From CAXTSE01 sp035554115 (lineage in GTDB: Bacteria; Actinomycetota; Actinomycetes; Actinomycetales; Microbacteriaceae), in the NCBI GenBank assembly GCA_035554115.1, contig DATMIW010000046.1, positions 1-64,000 of the forward strand: a DNA stretch of 64,000 bases. Direction: 5' to 3'. Numbering within the stretch: the stretch's first letter is position 1; each line of letters begins with the position of its first letter. The position numbers were made by a program, and so were the translations under genes. Shown in pieces: positions 26,723-35,438 of this stretch. The notes below the pieces were generated by a model that saw nothing but the letters and a program-made list of their open reading frames with translations, made no database searches and had not been told where the DNA came from.

Positions 26723-28132
26723 TCAAACCTGGGCTGCTTGCCCGCGCACCGGGATCGTCGAAACATCAACATCCTCGTTACGGTTCTCGTTCAGATAGGG
26801 GAATCGAGCCACTCGAACCCGGATCTCCTTCTGACGGGTCCCCGGCTCACCCCAAATGACGGTCAGCTCGGTGCCCTCATCAGAGTGGGCCACGTCAATC
26901 ATCGCCAGCGACAGCATCTGATGGAATAGGACGCTATAGGCGCGACCCACTGATAGCCCTACGACCTCACCAGACGCATCTTTGACTTCATCACCCCATT
27001 GCCCTGGTGACTGGTCCTCGCCCTCGCCGCCCTTCCCGGGAGTGGGCCAGAAGGAGTAATGGTTCGGCAAATCCATGGCCAGGTAGGGCTCACCCGGCTC
27101 CAGCTGCGATGCGTGGACGTCGAGGATGTCCTCCTTGTTCCACTCCAAAGTGACCATCACGCGCGGCGAGCCAGCAGCGATTCGTTCCAACGCCTCTCGA
27201 CCGATGAAGTCGTGGTCGAACTTCACCATGTGACTCCAGCCGAGTTCGATCGGATTGCTATAACGCTTGCCCAGTTCGGGTCCCGCGCTGCCGCGCGCCA
27301 CGATCGGCTCGGCAAAACCCTCGAGACCGGTTGTCAGCAGGTAGCCTTCGAAGTCCTTGTCCTCTGACCATGGCGTCGGGAAGTGCATTCCCGATTGCGG
27401 GAAGCCGGCCTCGGTGTGATTCAGCGTGTAGGCCTGGAAGCCGACACGGTGAATACCCCACTCTTTTCCGGCATTCCGGATGCTGTTGTAGACAGCGTGG
27501 GCAGCTTCAGCCTCGCCATGCACTTCGTAAGCAAGTCCGCCAGCCATGCCAATGCGCAGGATGCGCACGTCATGACCGTCGATGCTGGACAAACGGTGAC
27601 GCATGAAGCCGATGTCGTGGAGGTTGTCGCCCGTTGCCACCTCCAGGGTTTCGAGAGAGTTTGCTCCCGCAATCTGGAAGAGGAACGGCGATGGGAGATG
27701 GACCAACTCGACGTCATAGTCGCCACCGTCACGATCGAACAGGTAATCCATCCAGGGAGAGAGCCACATCACATAGACCTGGTCTTCACCGGTCCGGAGC
27801 AGCATTCCGTGGATCATGACGTTTCCGTCGTCGTTGCACATGATCGCGTGCTTGGCCGAGCCGATGGGGAACTTGGCGAAACTGTTCACGCAGGCGTGCG
27901 ACAGAAATTCGAGAACCCCCGGGCCTTGCAGGTACGAAACGGGGGTCCAGTTCAGGAATGCGCCAAGGCCTACCGAGGTGCGCCACGAAAGGACCTCCTC
28001 CCGCCACCCCGCGAACTCCCACGGCTGAGCGCTATGCCCCCGGTATGCGGGCGCGTCGTACATGGAAAGGTTCGGGTCAAACGGGAGTGCGGTCAGAAGG
28101 GGCAAGGCTTGCACAGGGTGTTCCTCGGCCAC
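26723..28132 (-). CDS. GcvT-fold O-demethylase, LigM/DesA-like (tetrahydrofolate-dependent)
   Basis: A 469-residue protein of the aminomethyltransferase (GcvT) fold. It matches aryl O-demethylases LigM/DesA, which move a methyl group from vanillate- or syringate-type substrates to tetrahydrofolate: NPIELGWSHMVKFDHDFIGR closely parallels LigM, as does the late GTELTVIWGE. GTG 28132 has GAGGAG eight bases upstream. No folate one-carbon genes (metF, ligH, purU) are adjacent, unlike the Sphingobium lig loci. It is transcribed towards the P450-2 operon, ending at a shared terminator. O-demethylation is the most likely role; the substrate may differ from vanillate. Confidence 0.8.
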   Translation of the reverse strand: MAEEHPVQALPLLTALPFDPNLSMYDAPAYRGHSAQPWEFAGWREEVLSWRTSVGLGAFLNWTPVSYLQGPGVLEFLSHACVNSFAKFPIGSAKHAIMCNDDGNVMIHGMLLRTGEDQVYVMWLSPWMDYLFDRDGGDYDVELVHLPSPFLFQIAGANSLETLEVATGDNLHDIGFMRHRLSSIDGHDVRILRIGMAGGLAYEVHGEAEAAHAVYNSIRNAGKEWGIHRVGFQAYTLNHTEAGFPQSGMHFPTPWSEDKDFEGYLLTTGLEGFAEPIVARGSAGPELGKRYSNPIELGWSHMVKFDHDFIGREALERIAAGSPRVMVTLEWNKEDILDVHASQLEPGEPYLAMDLPNHYSFWPTPGKGGEGEDQSPGQWGDEVKDASGEVVGLSVGRAYSVLFHQMLSLAMIDVAHSDEGTELTVIWGEPGTRQKEIRVRVARFPYLNENRNEDVDVSTIPVRGQAAQV

Positions 28133-28182
28133 GGTACGCTCCTCGTTGAGATGACCTCAACCTTACAACTAACCGAGCGGAT

Positions 28183-28192
28183 AGTGTCTATG
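28183..28192 (-). promoter_or_regulatory. Possible weak copy of island regulatory core
   Basis: CATAGACACT on the minus strand, inside ATAGACACTAT (arms ATAG/CTAT around three bases), about 50 bases upstream of the LigM-like start. It shares nine bases with the weak copy at 16603 and overlaps the glpX stop codon. Confidence 0.3.
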
Positions 28193-29186
28193 CGATCGGG
28201 TCGAGCCACTTCTCAGCGAGGTGGTCTGCTGTGACGCGACGGATAGTCCCCGACTGCGAGCGCAGCACGATCGACTCTGTGCGGATGATCGGGCCTTTGC
28301 GCTGCACACCCCGCACCAGGTTGCCGTCGGTGACGCCCGTCGCGACGAAGAAAGTGTTGTCGCCGGTTACCAGCTCGTCGGCCTCGTAGACATAGTCGAA
28401 CTTCAGGCCCGCATCGAGACCCTTCTGCTTCTCCTCGTCCGTCTTCGGGGCAAGCCGGGTTTGGATGAACCCGCCGAGCGCCTTGATCGCGCAGGCCGTC
28501 GCGACGCCCTCGGGGCTGCCGCCGATCCCGACACACATGTCCATGCGGCCCTCGTAGGAGGCCGCGTCGATCGCGCCGGCAACGTCACCGTCGAGCAGCA
28601 GTCGCGTGCCGGCTCCCGCATCACGGATCGCGGCAATCAGCTCGGCGTGACGTGGGCGGTCGAGCACTCCGATCGACATTTCGCCGACAGGCTTGTTCTT
28701 CGCCTTGGCGAGCGCGCGGATGTTCTCGCCGATCGGCTTGCGCAGGTCGACAACGCCTTTGCCTTCCCACCCGGTGGCGATCTTGTCCATATAGAACACC
28801 GAGGAGGCGTCGAGCATGGCCCCGCGGTCGGCGGCGGCGATCATCGAAATGGCGTTGCGGCGACCGGCCGCTGTGAGCGAGGTGCCGTCGATCGGGTCGA
28901 CGGCGATATCGCATTCCGGGCCGCGGCCGTTCCCGACGACTTCGCCGTTGAAGAGCATCGGCGCCTCGTCTTTCTCCCCCTCGCCAATGACGACGGTCCC
29001 GGCGAAATTGACAGTCCCCAGGAACTTGCGCATCGCATCCACAGCCGCACCGTCAGCGCCGTTCTTGTCACCACGCCCGATAAACGGAACGGCACGGATC
29101 GCGGCGGCCTCGGTCGCGCGCACCAGCTCCATTCCGAGGTTGCGGTCGGGGTGCAGGACCAAGGTCCCGTTATCGGCAATCGCCAT
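28188..29186 (-). CDS. glpX: Class II fructose-1,6-bisphosphatase
   Basis: A 332-residue GlpX-type phosphatase: GRGDKNGADGAAVDAMR, VIGEGEKDEAPML, DPIDGTSLTAAG (metal and phosphate site) and GIGGSPEGVATACAIKALGG. It makes fructose 6-phosphate in gluconeogenesis. ATG 29186 fits the family N-terminus (MAIADN) and has GTGAGGA upstream; longer in-frame starts run into the promoter of the divergent aldolase. Divergence from fba puts two gluconeogenic/glycolytic steps side by side. Confidence 0.95.
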   Translation of the reverse strand: MAIADNGTLVLHPDRNLGMELVRATEAAAIRAVPFIGRGDKNGADGAAVDAMRKFLGTVNFAGTVVIGEGEKDEAPMLFNGEVVGNGRGPECDIAVDPIDGTSLTAAGRRNAISMIAAADRGAMLDASSVFYMDKIATGWEGKGVVDLRKPIGENIRALAKAKNKPVGEMSIGVLDRPRHAELIAAIRDAGAGTRLLLDGDVAGAIDAASYEGRMDMCVGIGGSPEGVATACAIKALGGFIQTRLAPKTDEEKQKGLDAGLKFDYVYEADELVTGDNTFFVATGVTDGNLVRGVQRKGPIIRTESIVLRSQSGTIRRVTADHLAEKWLDPIA

Positions 29187-29268
29187 GGCGGCATCCTCAC
29201 TGTTAGCGGCCTCCAGCCTACCGGGGCGTCGATACACTGATACTGCCGTCCCATGAAGGAGAACCTCT

Positions 29269-30300
29269 ATGCCCGTCGCCACCCCTGACCAGTACGCCGA
29301 GATGATCGACTCCGCCAAGCGCGGAGGGTTCGCGTTCCCCGCGATCAACGTTTCCTCCTCAGCGACGGTGAATGCTGCACTGCAGGGTCTGGCCGAAGCT
29401 GGATCGGATGGCATCATCCAGGTCTCCACGGGCGGAGCCGACTACTTTGCCGGCCAGAGCGTCAAGGCGCGCGCTTCGGGTGCCCTCGCCTTCGCGGCAT
29501 TCGCGACCGAGGTTGCCAAGAACTACCCGATCACGGTCGCCCTGCACACCGACCACTGCCCCAAGGACGCCCTCGACGGATTCGTGCTGCCTCTTATCGA
29601 GGCTTCTGAGGCCGAGGTGAAGGCGGGGCGGCATCCGATCTTCCAGTCGCATATGTGGGATGGCTCTGCCGTGCCTCTGGCAGAGAACCTCGAGATCGCA
29701 CGCGAACTTCTGCCGCGCATGAAAGCGATCGAATCGATCCTTGAGGTCGAGATCGGTGTCGTTGGCGGCGAAGAAGACGGTGTTAGCCACGAGATCAACG
29801 AGCACCTCTACACAACTCTCGATGACGCCATCGCGACGGTCGAGGCACTTGGTCTCGGCGAACAGGGTCGCTACCTCGCCGCGCTGACCTTCGGCAACGT
29901 GCACGGGGTCTACAAGCCCGGCAACGTGAAGCTGCGCCCCGAACTGCTGCAGGAGATCCAGGAGGGCATCCAGGCCAAATACGGCACCGGCCCGCTCCCC
30001 CTCGACCTCGTCTTCCACGGTGGATCCGGCTCGTCGGACGACGAGATTGCGACAGCCGTGCGGAACGGCGTTATCAAGATGAACATCGACACCGATACGC
30101 AGTATGCCTTCAGCCGCTCGGTAGCGGACACCGTGCTGAAGAACTACGACGGCTTCATCAAGGCCGACGGTGAGGTCGGAAACAAGAAGGTTTACGACCC
30201 GCGCGCCTGGGGCAAAAAGGCGGAAACCGCGATGGCGGAGCGTGTCGCTGAGGCGACGCGTCAGCTGGGATCAGCGGGTCGGTCGATCAGCTCGAAGTAG
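29269..30300 (+). CDS. fba: Class II fructose-bisphosphate aldolase
   Basis: A 343-residue zinc aldolase: FPAINVSSS, the ALHTDHC zinc-ligand motif, VEIGVVGGEEDGVSH, LTFGNVHGVYKPG and LVFHGGSGSSDDE. It cleaves fructose 1,6-bisphosphate or runs in reverse for gluconeogenesis. ATG 29269 has AAGGAG at ideal spacing. Full family length. Confidence 0.96.
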   Translation: MPVATPDQYAEMIDSAKRGGFAFPAINVSSSATVNAALQGLAEAGSDGIIQVSTGGADYFAGQSVKARASGALAFAAFATEVAKNYPITVALHTDHCPKDALDGFVLPLIEASEAEVKAGRHPIFQSHMWDGSAVPLAENLEIARELLPRMKAIESILEVEIGVVGGEEDGVSHEINEHLYTTLDDAIATVEALGLGEQGRYLAALTFGNVHGVYKPGNVKLRPELLQEIQEGIQAKYGTGPLPLDLVFHGGSGSSDDEIATAVRNGVIKMNIDTDTQYAFSRSVADTVLKNYDGFIKADGEVGNKKVYDPRAWGKKAETAMAERVAEATRQLGSAGRSISSK

Positions 30301-30336
30301 GTCTCGACAAACTCGACCGGCGGCCTCGACCGGCGG

Positions 30337-31470
30337 CTAGTCGGGAAGGTTGAAGCTGACCTTGATGAAGCGATCGCGGTTCCACTCAAGGTCGCTGACT
30401 GCCGTCGACAGGGTGAGGTAGTACGGCGCGAGGTGCATGATCCGGCGGCCTTCGGGAAGCTCCATATCGAGACTGATTCCCACCGCCGTCGACCCGTCCT
30501 CTCCTGCCCGCAACTCGACAAGAAGCGACCCGGAATCTGCTCCGGGTGTCTCGAGGATCGCCTGCAGCAGACCTTTGAGCGCGGTGCGCTGTGGCGCACG
30601 CATCTTGGATGCGCGCAGGTCCGGATCGATGACCACGAGCCGGGATGCATCCGCCACCGCATCCAGCCAGCTCACGTGCGACTGCGTGACCAGGTCATCG
30701 CGCAGATGACGTGCCAGCTGTCCGGCGAGCGCCCGCTCGTTGTCAGACACCTTTCTCGCGCGCGCGACGGATTCGATAAACGGGGCCGCACGCGCTGTCA
30801 GTTCGGCGAGTCGCCGGCGCTCGGCCTGCTCCGCCGCATCGTCGAGGGGTCCCTCGGTCGACACAAAGGTTTCGGATCGCTTCTCGATGAGCGGCAGCAT
30901 CCGGCTGACCACTGCATAGGAAAAAGTCGCCGCCGCGATCACTGCGGCAATGGCCGGCGACATGATGATGATGATCGTCGACACCGGGCCCCACCTGAAC
31001 ACCTGGTCAGAGACCGCCCAGTAAGCGAAGGGTGCCGTTACGACTATCGAACCCAGCCCGAGAATAAGCAATGTGCGAGTCGGGAGATAAGGAGCAAGGC
31101 TGGCGAGCACCAATCCGAGCCCGAATGGCGCCCACCACGTTTCGATGGCGAAGGTGAGTCCGCTGTATCCGATAGCCGACAGCACGAAACCGAGACTCGC
31201 GATCGAGACCGCTATCGCTCCGCCGCGCGCACCGATCCGACGCTTCATCGGGCGAGTCCTGACATGCACGAAGACGCACGCGAGGCTGCATATGAGCACG
31301 CCCGCGAACTGCAGGCGTGGCTCAGGATGCGAGCGCCACGCCACGAAAGCAAGGGTCCACCCGTAGAGCAGATTGATTGCCCCGAACACGAGTGGCACGT
31401 GCGTGCCCGTGAACCAACTCAGGGGATCGACCTGCTGGGCAGATAGCGCGAGATGACGGCGTTCGATCAC
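30337..31470 (-). CDS. Membrane protein with degenerate kinase-like C-terminus
   Basis: A 377-residue protein with about six N-terminal membrane helices (residues 25-190) and a 185-residue cytosolic part. The cytosolic part resembles the helical and ATPase parts of the neighbouring sensor kinase in length and order but lacks recognisable N, G1 and G2 boxes. It overlaps the kinase gene (GTGA, start GTG 31470). It may be a kinase partner that dimerises or modulates the active kinase. Function is inferred from context only. Confidence 0.6.
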   Translation of the reverse strand: MIERRHLALSAQQVDPLSWFTGTHVPLVFGAINLLYGWTLAFVAWRSHPEPRLQFAGVLICSLACVFVHVRTRPMKRRIGARGGAIAVSIASLGFVLSAIGYSGLTFAIETWWAPFGLGLVLASLAPYLPTRTLLILGLGSIVVTAPFAYWAVSDQVFRWGPVSTIIIIMSPAIAAVIAAATFSYAVVSRMLPLIEKRSETFVSTEGPLDDAAEQAERRRLAELTARAAPFIESVARARKVSDNERALAGQLARHLRDDLVTQSHVSWLDAVADASRLVVIDPDLRASKMRAPQRTALKGLLQAILETPGADSGSLLVELRAGEDGSTAVGISLDMELPEGRRIMHLAPYYLTLSTAVSDLEWNRDRFIKVSFNLPD

Positions 31471-32699
31471 GACATCTCCTGATGATGGGATTCCTCTTGC
31501 GGCACAACAACTTCGGCAACGGGGAGGGTCATAATGATCGACGTCCCCTCCCCGGGAGCCGACCAGATCTGGGCAGACCCGCCGACGAGTTGCAGCCGTT
31601 CGATGATCGACCCGCGCACGCCGAGTCGATCTGCGGGGATCGCCGACATATCGAAGCCGGAGCCGTGATCAGTGATCATGATCGTTGCACTCTCAGCCGA
31701 GTAAATAACTTCAAGTTCGGCCATTGCGGCCCCCGAATGCCGAAGAGCGTTTTCGAAGGCGGCCCGGATGGCCCCCACCGCTGCGGCCGCAACCGAGGGG
31801 CTGAGCCGGTAGATGCCCGACCCGGTGCCCGTGACATGGATCGACAGACCTCGCCATTGGAAGTCGCTCACCATGCGCATCAGTTCGTTGCGCAGAGTTG
31901 CGTCTTCGACATCGACAGTGCGGATGTCCCGCGTGTGTGAAATCCATTCGGCACCGCGCAACACCTCGAGGTCTTCGAGCAGGCGCTCGCTCGCGCGCTC
32001 ATCGAGCTCGCCGGACGATGTCATAACAATCGACAGGTCGTTGAGCAGCGTGTCGTGCACAGCCGCCGTTGTGTGCCGCGAGAGGTCTTCACCCCGCGAC
32101 CACCTCTGGGTCTCTGCTTCAAGCCGATCAAAGTCCGGTACCCGCCGGCGCTGACTGGTCTGGATCCCCGCGAGGGTCAAGTATGCAATCACGGAAATGG
32201 CGAAGACCATTGTCGGCCCGAAGCCCGGACGGTACTCGACGCCAGTGGAAATCGTCACAGCCAGAATGACCGCGTTGGCCACGAGGTACCCGAGCAACGA
32301 CCACAAGATTCCGGTGATTGCCGTCGTCGCGGCGACACCTACGACGACAAGGGCAATGTTGGGGCGATTCAGGAGGTAAAGCCCGTCAGTGATCAGAGCG
32401 GGGTCGCTCCTCAACAGGGCCGTTTCGTAAACAAAAGTCGCCGATCCGGCCACCACCAGGTAGATCACGACCACGCGGCGCCGTCGCCATCTGACGACTG
32501 CCGCAATTCCTGCCAGCACGACAATCAGCATCAGGAGTGGCAGCAGAAGGTCAGCGAGCCGATCGCGCCGCGCTAGCGTCTCGATGAGGACCGGGAAGGT
32601 AAATAGGATCGTCGCAGTCCCGACCGCCCACCCCACCGTGGCGACGCTGCCGGTGATAACGCGTGCCGCAACGGCGCGAGGCAGAACACCCATGCGCAT
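31467..32699 (-). CDS. Membrane sensor histidine kinase (NarX/LiaS-like HisKA_3 type)
   Basis: A 410-residue protein with about six membrane helices (residues 15-190), a phospho-acceptor segment TAAVHDTLLNDLS, and an ATPase domain with N box AAFENALRHS, DHGSGFD and a GVRGSIIERLQLVGG region. This is the layout of kinases that pair with LuxR/NarL-type regulators, but no response regulator gene is next to it. AAGGAGG precedes ATG 32699. It forms a two-gene unit with the degenerate protein downstream. Confidence 0.8.
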   Translation of the reverse strand: MRMGVLPRAVAARVITGSVATVGWAVGTATILFTFPVLIETLARRDRLADLLLPLLMLIVVLAGIAAVVRWRRRRVVVIYLVVAGSATFVYETALLRSDPALITDGLYLLNRPNIALVVVGVAATTAITGILWSLLGYLVANAVILAVTISTGVEYRPGFGPTMVFAISVIAYLTLAGIQTSQRRRVPDFDRLEAETQRWSRGEDLSRHTTAAVHDTLLNDLSIVMTSSGELDERASERLLEDLEVLRGAEWISHTRDIRTVDVEDATLRNELMRMVSDFQWRGLSIHVTGTGSGIYRLSPSVAAAAVGAIRAAFENALRHSGAAMAELEVIYSAESATIMITDHGSGFDMSAIPADRLGVRGSIIERLQLVGGSAQIWSAPGEGTSIIMTLPVAEVVVPQEESHHQEMS

Positions 32700-32733
32700 G
32701 CGTGCCTCCTTGGCGCTGTCGACGACGGTGAAG

Positions 32734-33840
32734 TCAGTTACCCGAAGTCTGCTGCATACCCGCCGATTGGCGGCCCCCCAAAGCGCGTGTGTCCGCGTTG
32801 CCCGCCTGATCGGTGCGGAGCTCTTTCGGAAGCGAAAACATCAGGTCTTCTTCGGCCGTCTTGACGAGCTGCACATCGAGGTAGCCGGCGTCGCGCAGAT
32901 CGGCGAGCACCTCCTCCACAAGTACTTCGGGCACCGACGCCCCCGAGCTGACGCCGATGGACCGCACGCCGTCGAGCCAGTCCTGTTGTATCTCGCTGGC
33001 GTAGTCGATGCGATGTGCGGCTTTCGCCCCATATTCGAGCGCCACCTCAACGAGACGAACACTGTTGGAGCTGTTGGCCGAACCGACAACGATCACCAGC
33101 TCGGCATCCGGTGCAAGCTTTTTGATGGCGACCTGGCGGTTCTGAGTGGCGTAACAGATGTCATCACTCGGCGGGTTCTGCAGCTGCGGGAATCTTTCGC
33201 GAAGGCGGTCCACGGTCTGCATCGTTTCGTCGACGCTGAGGGTGGTTTGCGAGATCCAGACCAGGTTGTCGGTGTCGGGCACTTCCAGCGCGTCGACCTC
33301 TTCGGGACTGCCGACCAGGATGGTGCGCTCGGGCGCCTGCCCCATCGTGCCCTCGACCTCCTCATGCCCGGCATGCCCGATCAGCAGGATTGTGGCGTCA
33401 GCTTTCGCAAAGCGCTGCGCCTCGCGGTGCACTTTCGTGACCAGCGGGCAGGTGGCGTCGATCGCGAGCAAGTCGCGATCTTCGGCCTCCTGGACCACCA
33501 TCGGGCTCACGCCGTGAGCGCTGAACACGAGGTGGGATCCGGTGGGGACCTCGGCGATCTCGTCGACGAAGATCGCCCCCCGCTTCTCAAGCTCGCTGAC
33601 GACGTGCACATTGTGCACGATCTGTTTGCGCACATACACGGGGCTGCCGAAGCGGTCCAATGCTTTCTCGACCGCGACCACAGCGCGATCGACTCCGGCG
33701 CAATAGCCGCGCGGGGCAGCGAGGAGCACCCGTTTGCCTCCGTCGACAGGGTGGTCGACGAGACGCCCGCGCTGCGCGGGCGGACGGGGCAAGTCCACGG
33801 ATTCGGGGAAGGATCCCGCTCGTCCGTTAGTGATGGCCAC
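32734..33840 (-). CDS. ispH: 4-hydroxy-3-methylbut-2-enyl diphosphate reductase
   Basis: A 368-residue IspH (LytB), the last enzyme of the MEP isoprenoid pathway. The three iron-sulfur cysteines are in RGYCAGVDRA, DATCPLV and DDICYATQNRQ, and the substrate motifs SAHGVSP and VGSANSSNS are present. GTG 33840 is confirmed by a TAGAAT box six bases upstream. The C-terminal 30 residues (Gln/Gly-rich) are an actinobacterial extension. Confidence 0.97.
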   Translation of the reverse strand: MAITNGRAGSFPESVDLPRPPAQRGRLVDHPVDGGKRVLLAAPRGYCAGVDRAVVAVEKALDRFGSPVYVRKQIVHNVHVVSELEKRGAIFVDEIAEVPTGSHLVFSAHGVSPMVVQEAEDRDLLAIDATCPLVTKVHREAQRFAKADATILLIGHAGHEEVEGTMGQAPERTILVGSPEEVDALEVPDTDNLVWISQTTLSVDETMQTVDRLRERFPQLQNPPSDDICYATQNRQVAIKKLAPDAELVIVVGSANSSNSVRLVEVALEYGAKAAHRIDYASEIQQDWLDGVRSIGVSSGASVPEVLVEEVLADLRDAGYLDVQLVKTAEEDLMFSLPKELRTDQAGNADTRALGGRQSAGMQQTSGN

Positions 33841-33846
33841 ACGGTG

Positions 33847-33852
33847 ATTCTA
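33847..33852 (-). promoter_or_regulatory. -10 box, leaderless start of ispH
   Basis: TAGAAT on the minus strand, then six bases, then GTG 33840. Confidence 0.55.
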
Positions 33853-33910
33853 CGGAGCCAGTTCCGGGCACCGCTGTGTGTGCTCCGCGCCGAGCGTCCG
33901 GGGCATCCCG

Positions 33911-33916
33911 TACCCT
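33911..33916 (+). promoter_or_regulatory. -10 box, leaderless start of xseA
   Basis: TACCCT, then GACCGC, then ATG 33923; no Shine-Dalgarno sequence. Confidence 0.5.
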
Positions 33917-33922
33917 GACCGC

Positions 33923-35173
33923 ATGACGATCGTCGACCCGGTGGGCGAAAGCCCCTCCACCCCCGATTCGCCGTGGCCGGTGGCTGTCGTCGCCGTCAAG
34001 ATCAAGGGCTATATCGATCGCCTGGGCACTGTGTGGGCAGACGGAGAGATCACCCAATGGGGCAAATCGGGCGGCAATGTCTACGGCAAGTTGAAAGATG
34101 TCGATGCCGATGTGACGGTCAGCTTCACGATCTGGTCGTCGACTCTCGCCAAACTTTCGGGCGAGTTCGCGCCCGGAGACCGCGTACTCGCGCTGCTCAA
34201 ACCCAACTTTTGGCCGCGCGGCGGCACCCTCACGATGCAGGTATACGAGCTGCGGCATGTGGGGGTTGGCGATCTGCTCGAACGGCTCGAGAAGCTACGA
34301 CGCACTTTGGCCGCCGAGGGCCTGTTCGACCCTGCTCGCAAAAAACAGCTGCCGTTCCTCCCCGGCTGCATTGGCCTCATCACGGGCAAGGATTCCGACG
34401 CAGAGAAAGATGTCCTGCGCAATGCACAGCTGCGCTGGCCCCAGGTGAGCTTCCGGGTCCGCCACGCGGCCGTTCAGGGTGATAGGGCCGCCGCCGACGT
34501 CACCGCCGCAATCCGCGAACTCGATGCCGACCCGTCTGTCGACGTCATCATCGTTGCGCGAGGTGGCGGCGATTTTCAGAACCTCCTGACTTTCAGCGAC
34601 GAACAGCTGGTGCGCACAGCCGCCGCCTGTCAGACGCCCCTGGTCAGTGCGATCGGCCACGAGGCCGACCGCCCGCTACTCGACGAGGTCGCCGACCTGC
34701 GTGCATCAACCCCCACCGATGCGGCGAAGCGTGTGGTACCCGATCTCGCCGAGGAGTTGGCGCGCGTCGGCCAGGCGCGGGCGCGCATCCTGTCCCGGGT
34801 GACGTCATTCATCACACATGAGATGGATCGCCTCGGGCAGCTTCGGTCGCGGCCGGCGCTCGCCGACCCCGGCTCGCTTATCGATCGCCGTTCCGAAGAG
34901 CTGACCCGGTGGGTCGCCCGCGGCTCCGAACTGATGGACTACCGGATCGAGCGCTCCGAACGTGGGCTTGCCGAGCTGACCGGTCAGTTGCGCGCCCTCT
35001 CCCCCCAGCGCACTCTCGAGCGCGGCTATGCCATCGCCCACCTCGACGACGGCCGGATCGCCCGCTCGGTAACGGATGCGGCACCCGGAGCCTCCCTCCT
35101 CCTCACCCTCTCCGACGGAACGCTTTCCACCACGGTGGCGGACGCAGATCCCACCATCAGTAGCCCCGGCTAG
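33923..35173 (+). CDS. xseA: Exodeoxyribonuclease VII large subunit
   Basis: A 416-residue XseA: N-terminal OB-fold (residues 20-115, with DGEITQWGKSGGNVYGKL), the catalytic region with PFLPGCIGLITGKDSDAEKD, VDVIIVARGGG and SAIGHEADRPLLDEVADLRASTPTDAA, then a long coiled coil. With XseB it degrades single-stranded DNA. ATG 33923 is supported by the leaderless TACCCT box; the frame extends upstream but without homology. It is divergent from ispH, as in mycobacteria. Confidence 0.96.
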   Translation: MTIVDPVGESPSTPDSPWPVAVVAVKIKGYIDRLGTVWADGEITQWGKSGGNVYGKLKDVDADVTVSFTIWSSTLAKLSGEFAPGDRVLALLKPNFWPRGGTLTMQVYELRHVGVGDLLERLEKLRRTLAAEGLFDPARKKQLPFLPGCIGLITGKDSDAEKDVLRNAQLRWPQVSFRVRHAAVQGDRAAADVTAAIRELDADPSVDVIIVARGGGDFQNLLTFSDEQLVRTAAACQTPLVSAIGHEADRPLLDEVADLRASTPTDAAKRVVPDLAEELARVGQARARILSRVTSFITHEMDRLGQLRSRPALADPGSLIDRRSEELTRWVARGSELMDYRIERSERGLAELTGQLRALSPQRTLERGYAIAHLDDGRIARSVTDAAPGASLLLTLSDGTLSTTVADADPTISSPG

Positions 35174-35176
35174 ACT
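35171..35176 (+). promoter_or_regulatory. -10 box, possible leaderless start of xseB
   Basis: TAGACT overlaps the xseA stop and lies seven bases before GTG 35184, so xseB may have its own leaderless transcript. Confidence 0.4.
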
Positions 35177-35183
35177 CGCTTTC

Positions 35184-35438
35184 GTGCCCGCTGCACCCGA
35201 ATCCTCGTCTCCCGCCGTCGCCGACCTCAGCTATGAGCAGGCCCGCGACGAGCTCGTCCGCGTGGTCGCCGACCTCGAGCAAGGCGCCGCGACCCTCGAA
35301 GACTCCCTCGCCTTGTGGGAGCGCGGCGAAGCCCTCGCCGCGAGATGCGAGGAGTGGTTGCTGGGCGCAAAGGCACGGCTCGAAGCTGCCCGTAGCGCCG
35401 CCGCTGCCGGTGCCGAGGCCGCCGGCACCGACTCATGA
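35184..35438 (+). CDS. xseB: Exodeoxyribonuclease VII small subunit
   Basis: An 84-residue XseB with the family core LSYEQARDELVRVVADLEQG, the ATLEDSLALWERGEALAARCEEWL stretch and an Ala-rich tail. Several copies bind the XseA coiled coil. GTG 35184 gives the normal family length. It overlaps the next gene by four bases. Confidence 0.93.
   Translation: MPAAPESSSPAVADLSYEQARDELVRVVADLEQGAATLEDSLALWERGEALAARCEEWLLGAKARLEAARSAAAAGAEAAGTDS

Noticed and set aside
28221..29240. 339-codon open frame opposite glpX
   Set aside because: Mirror of glpX codons, no start signal or homology.
32584..33918. 444-codon plus-strand open frame over ispH
   Set aside because: Antisense to ispH, whose iron-sulfur motifs are intact; no recognisable protein on this strand.
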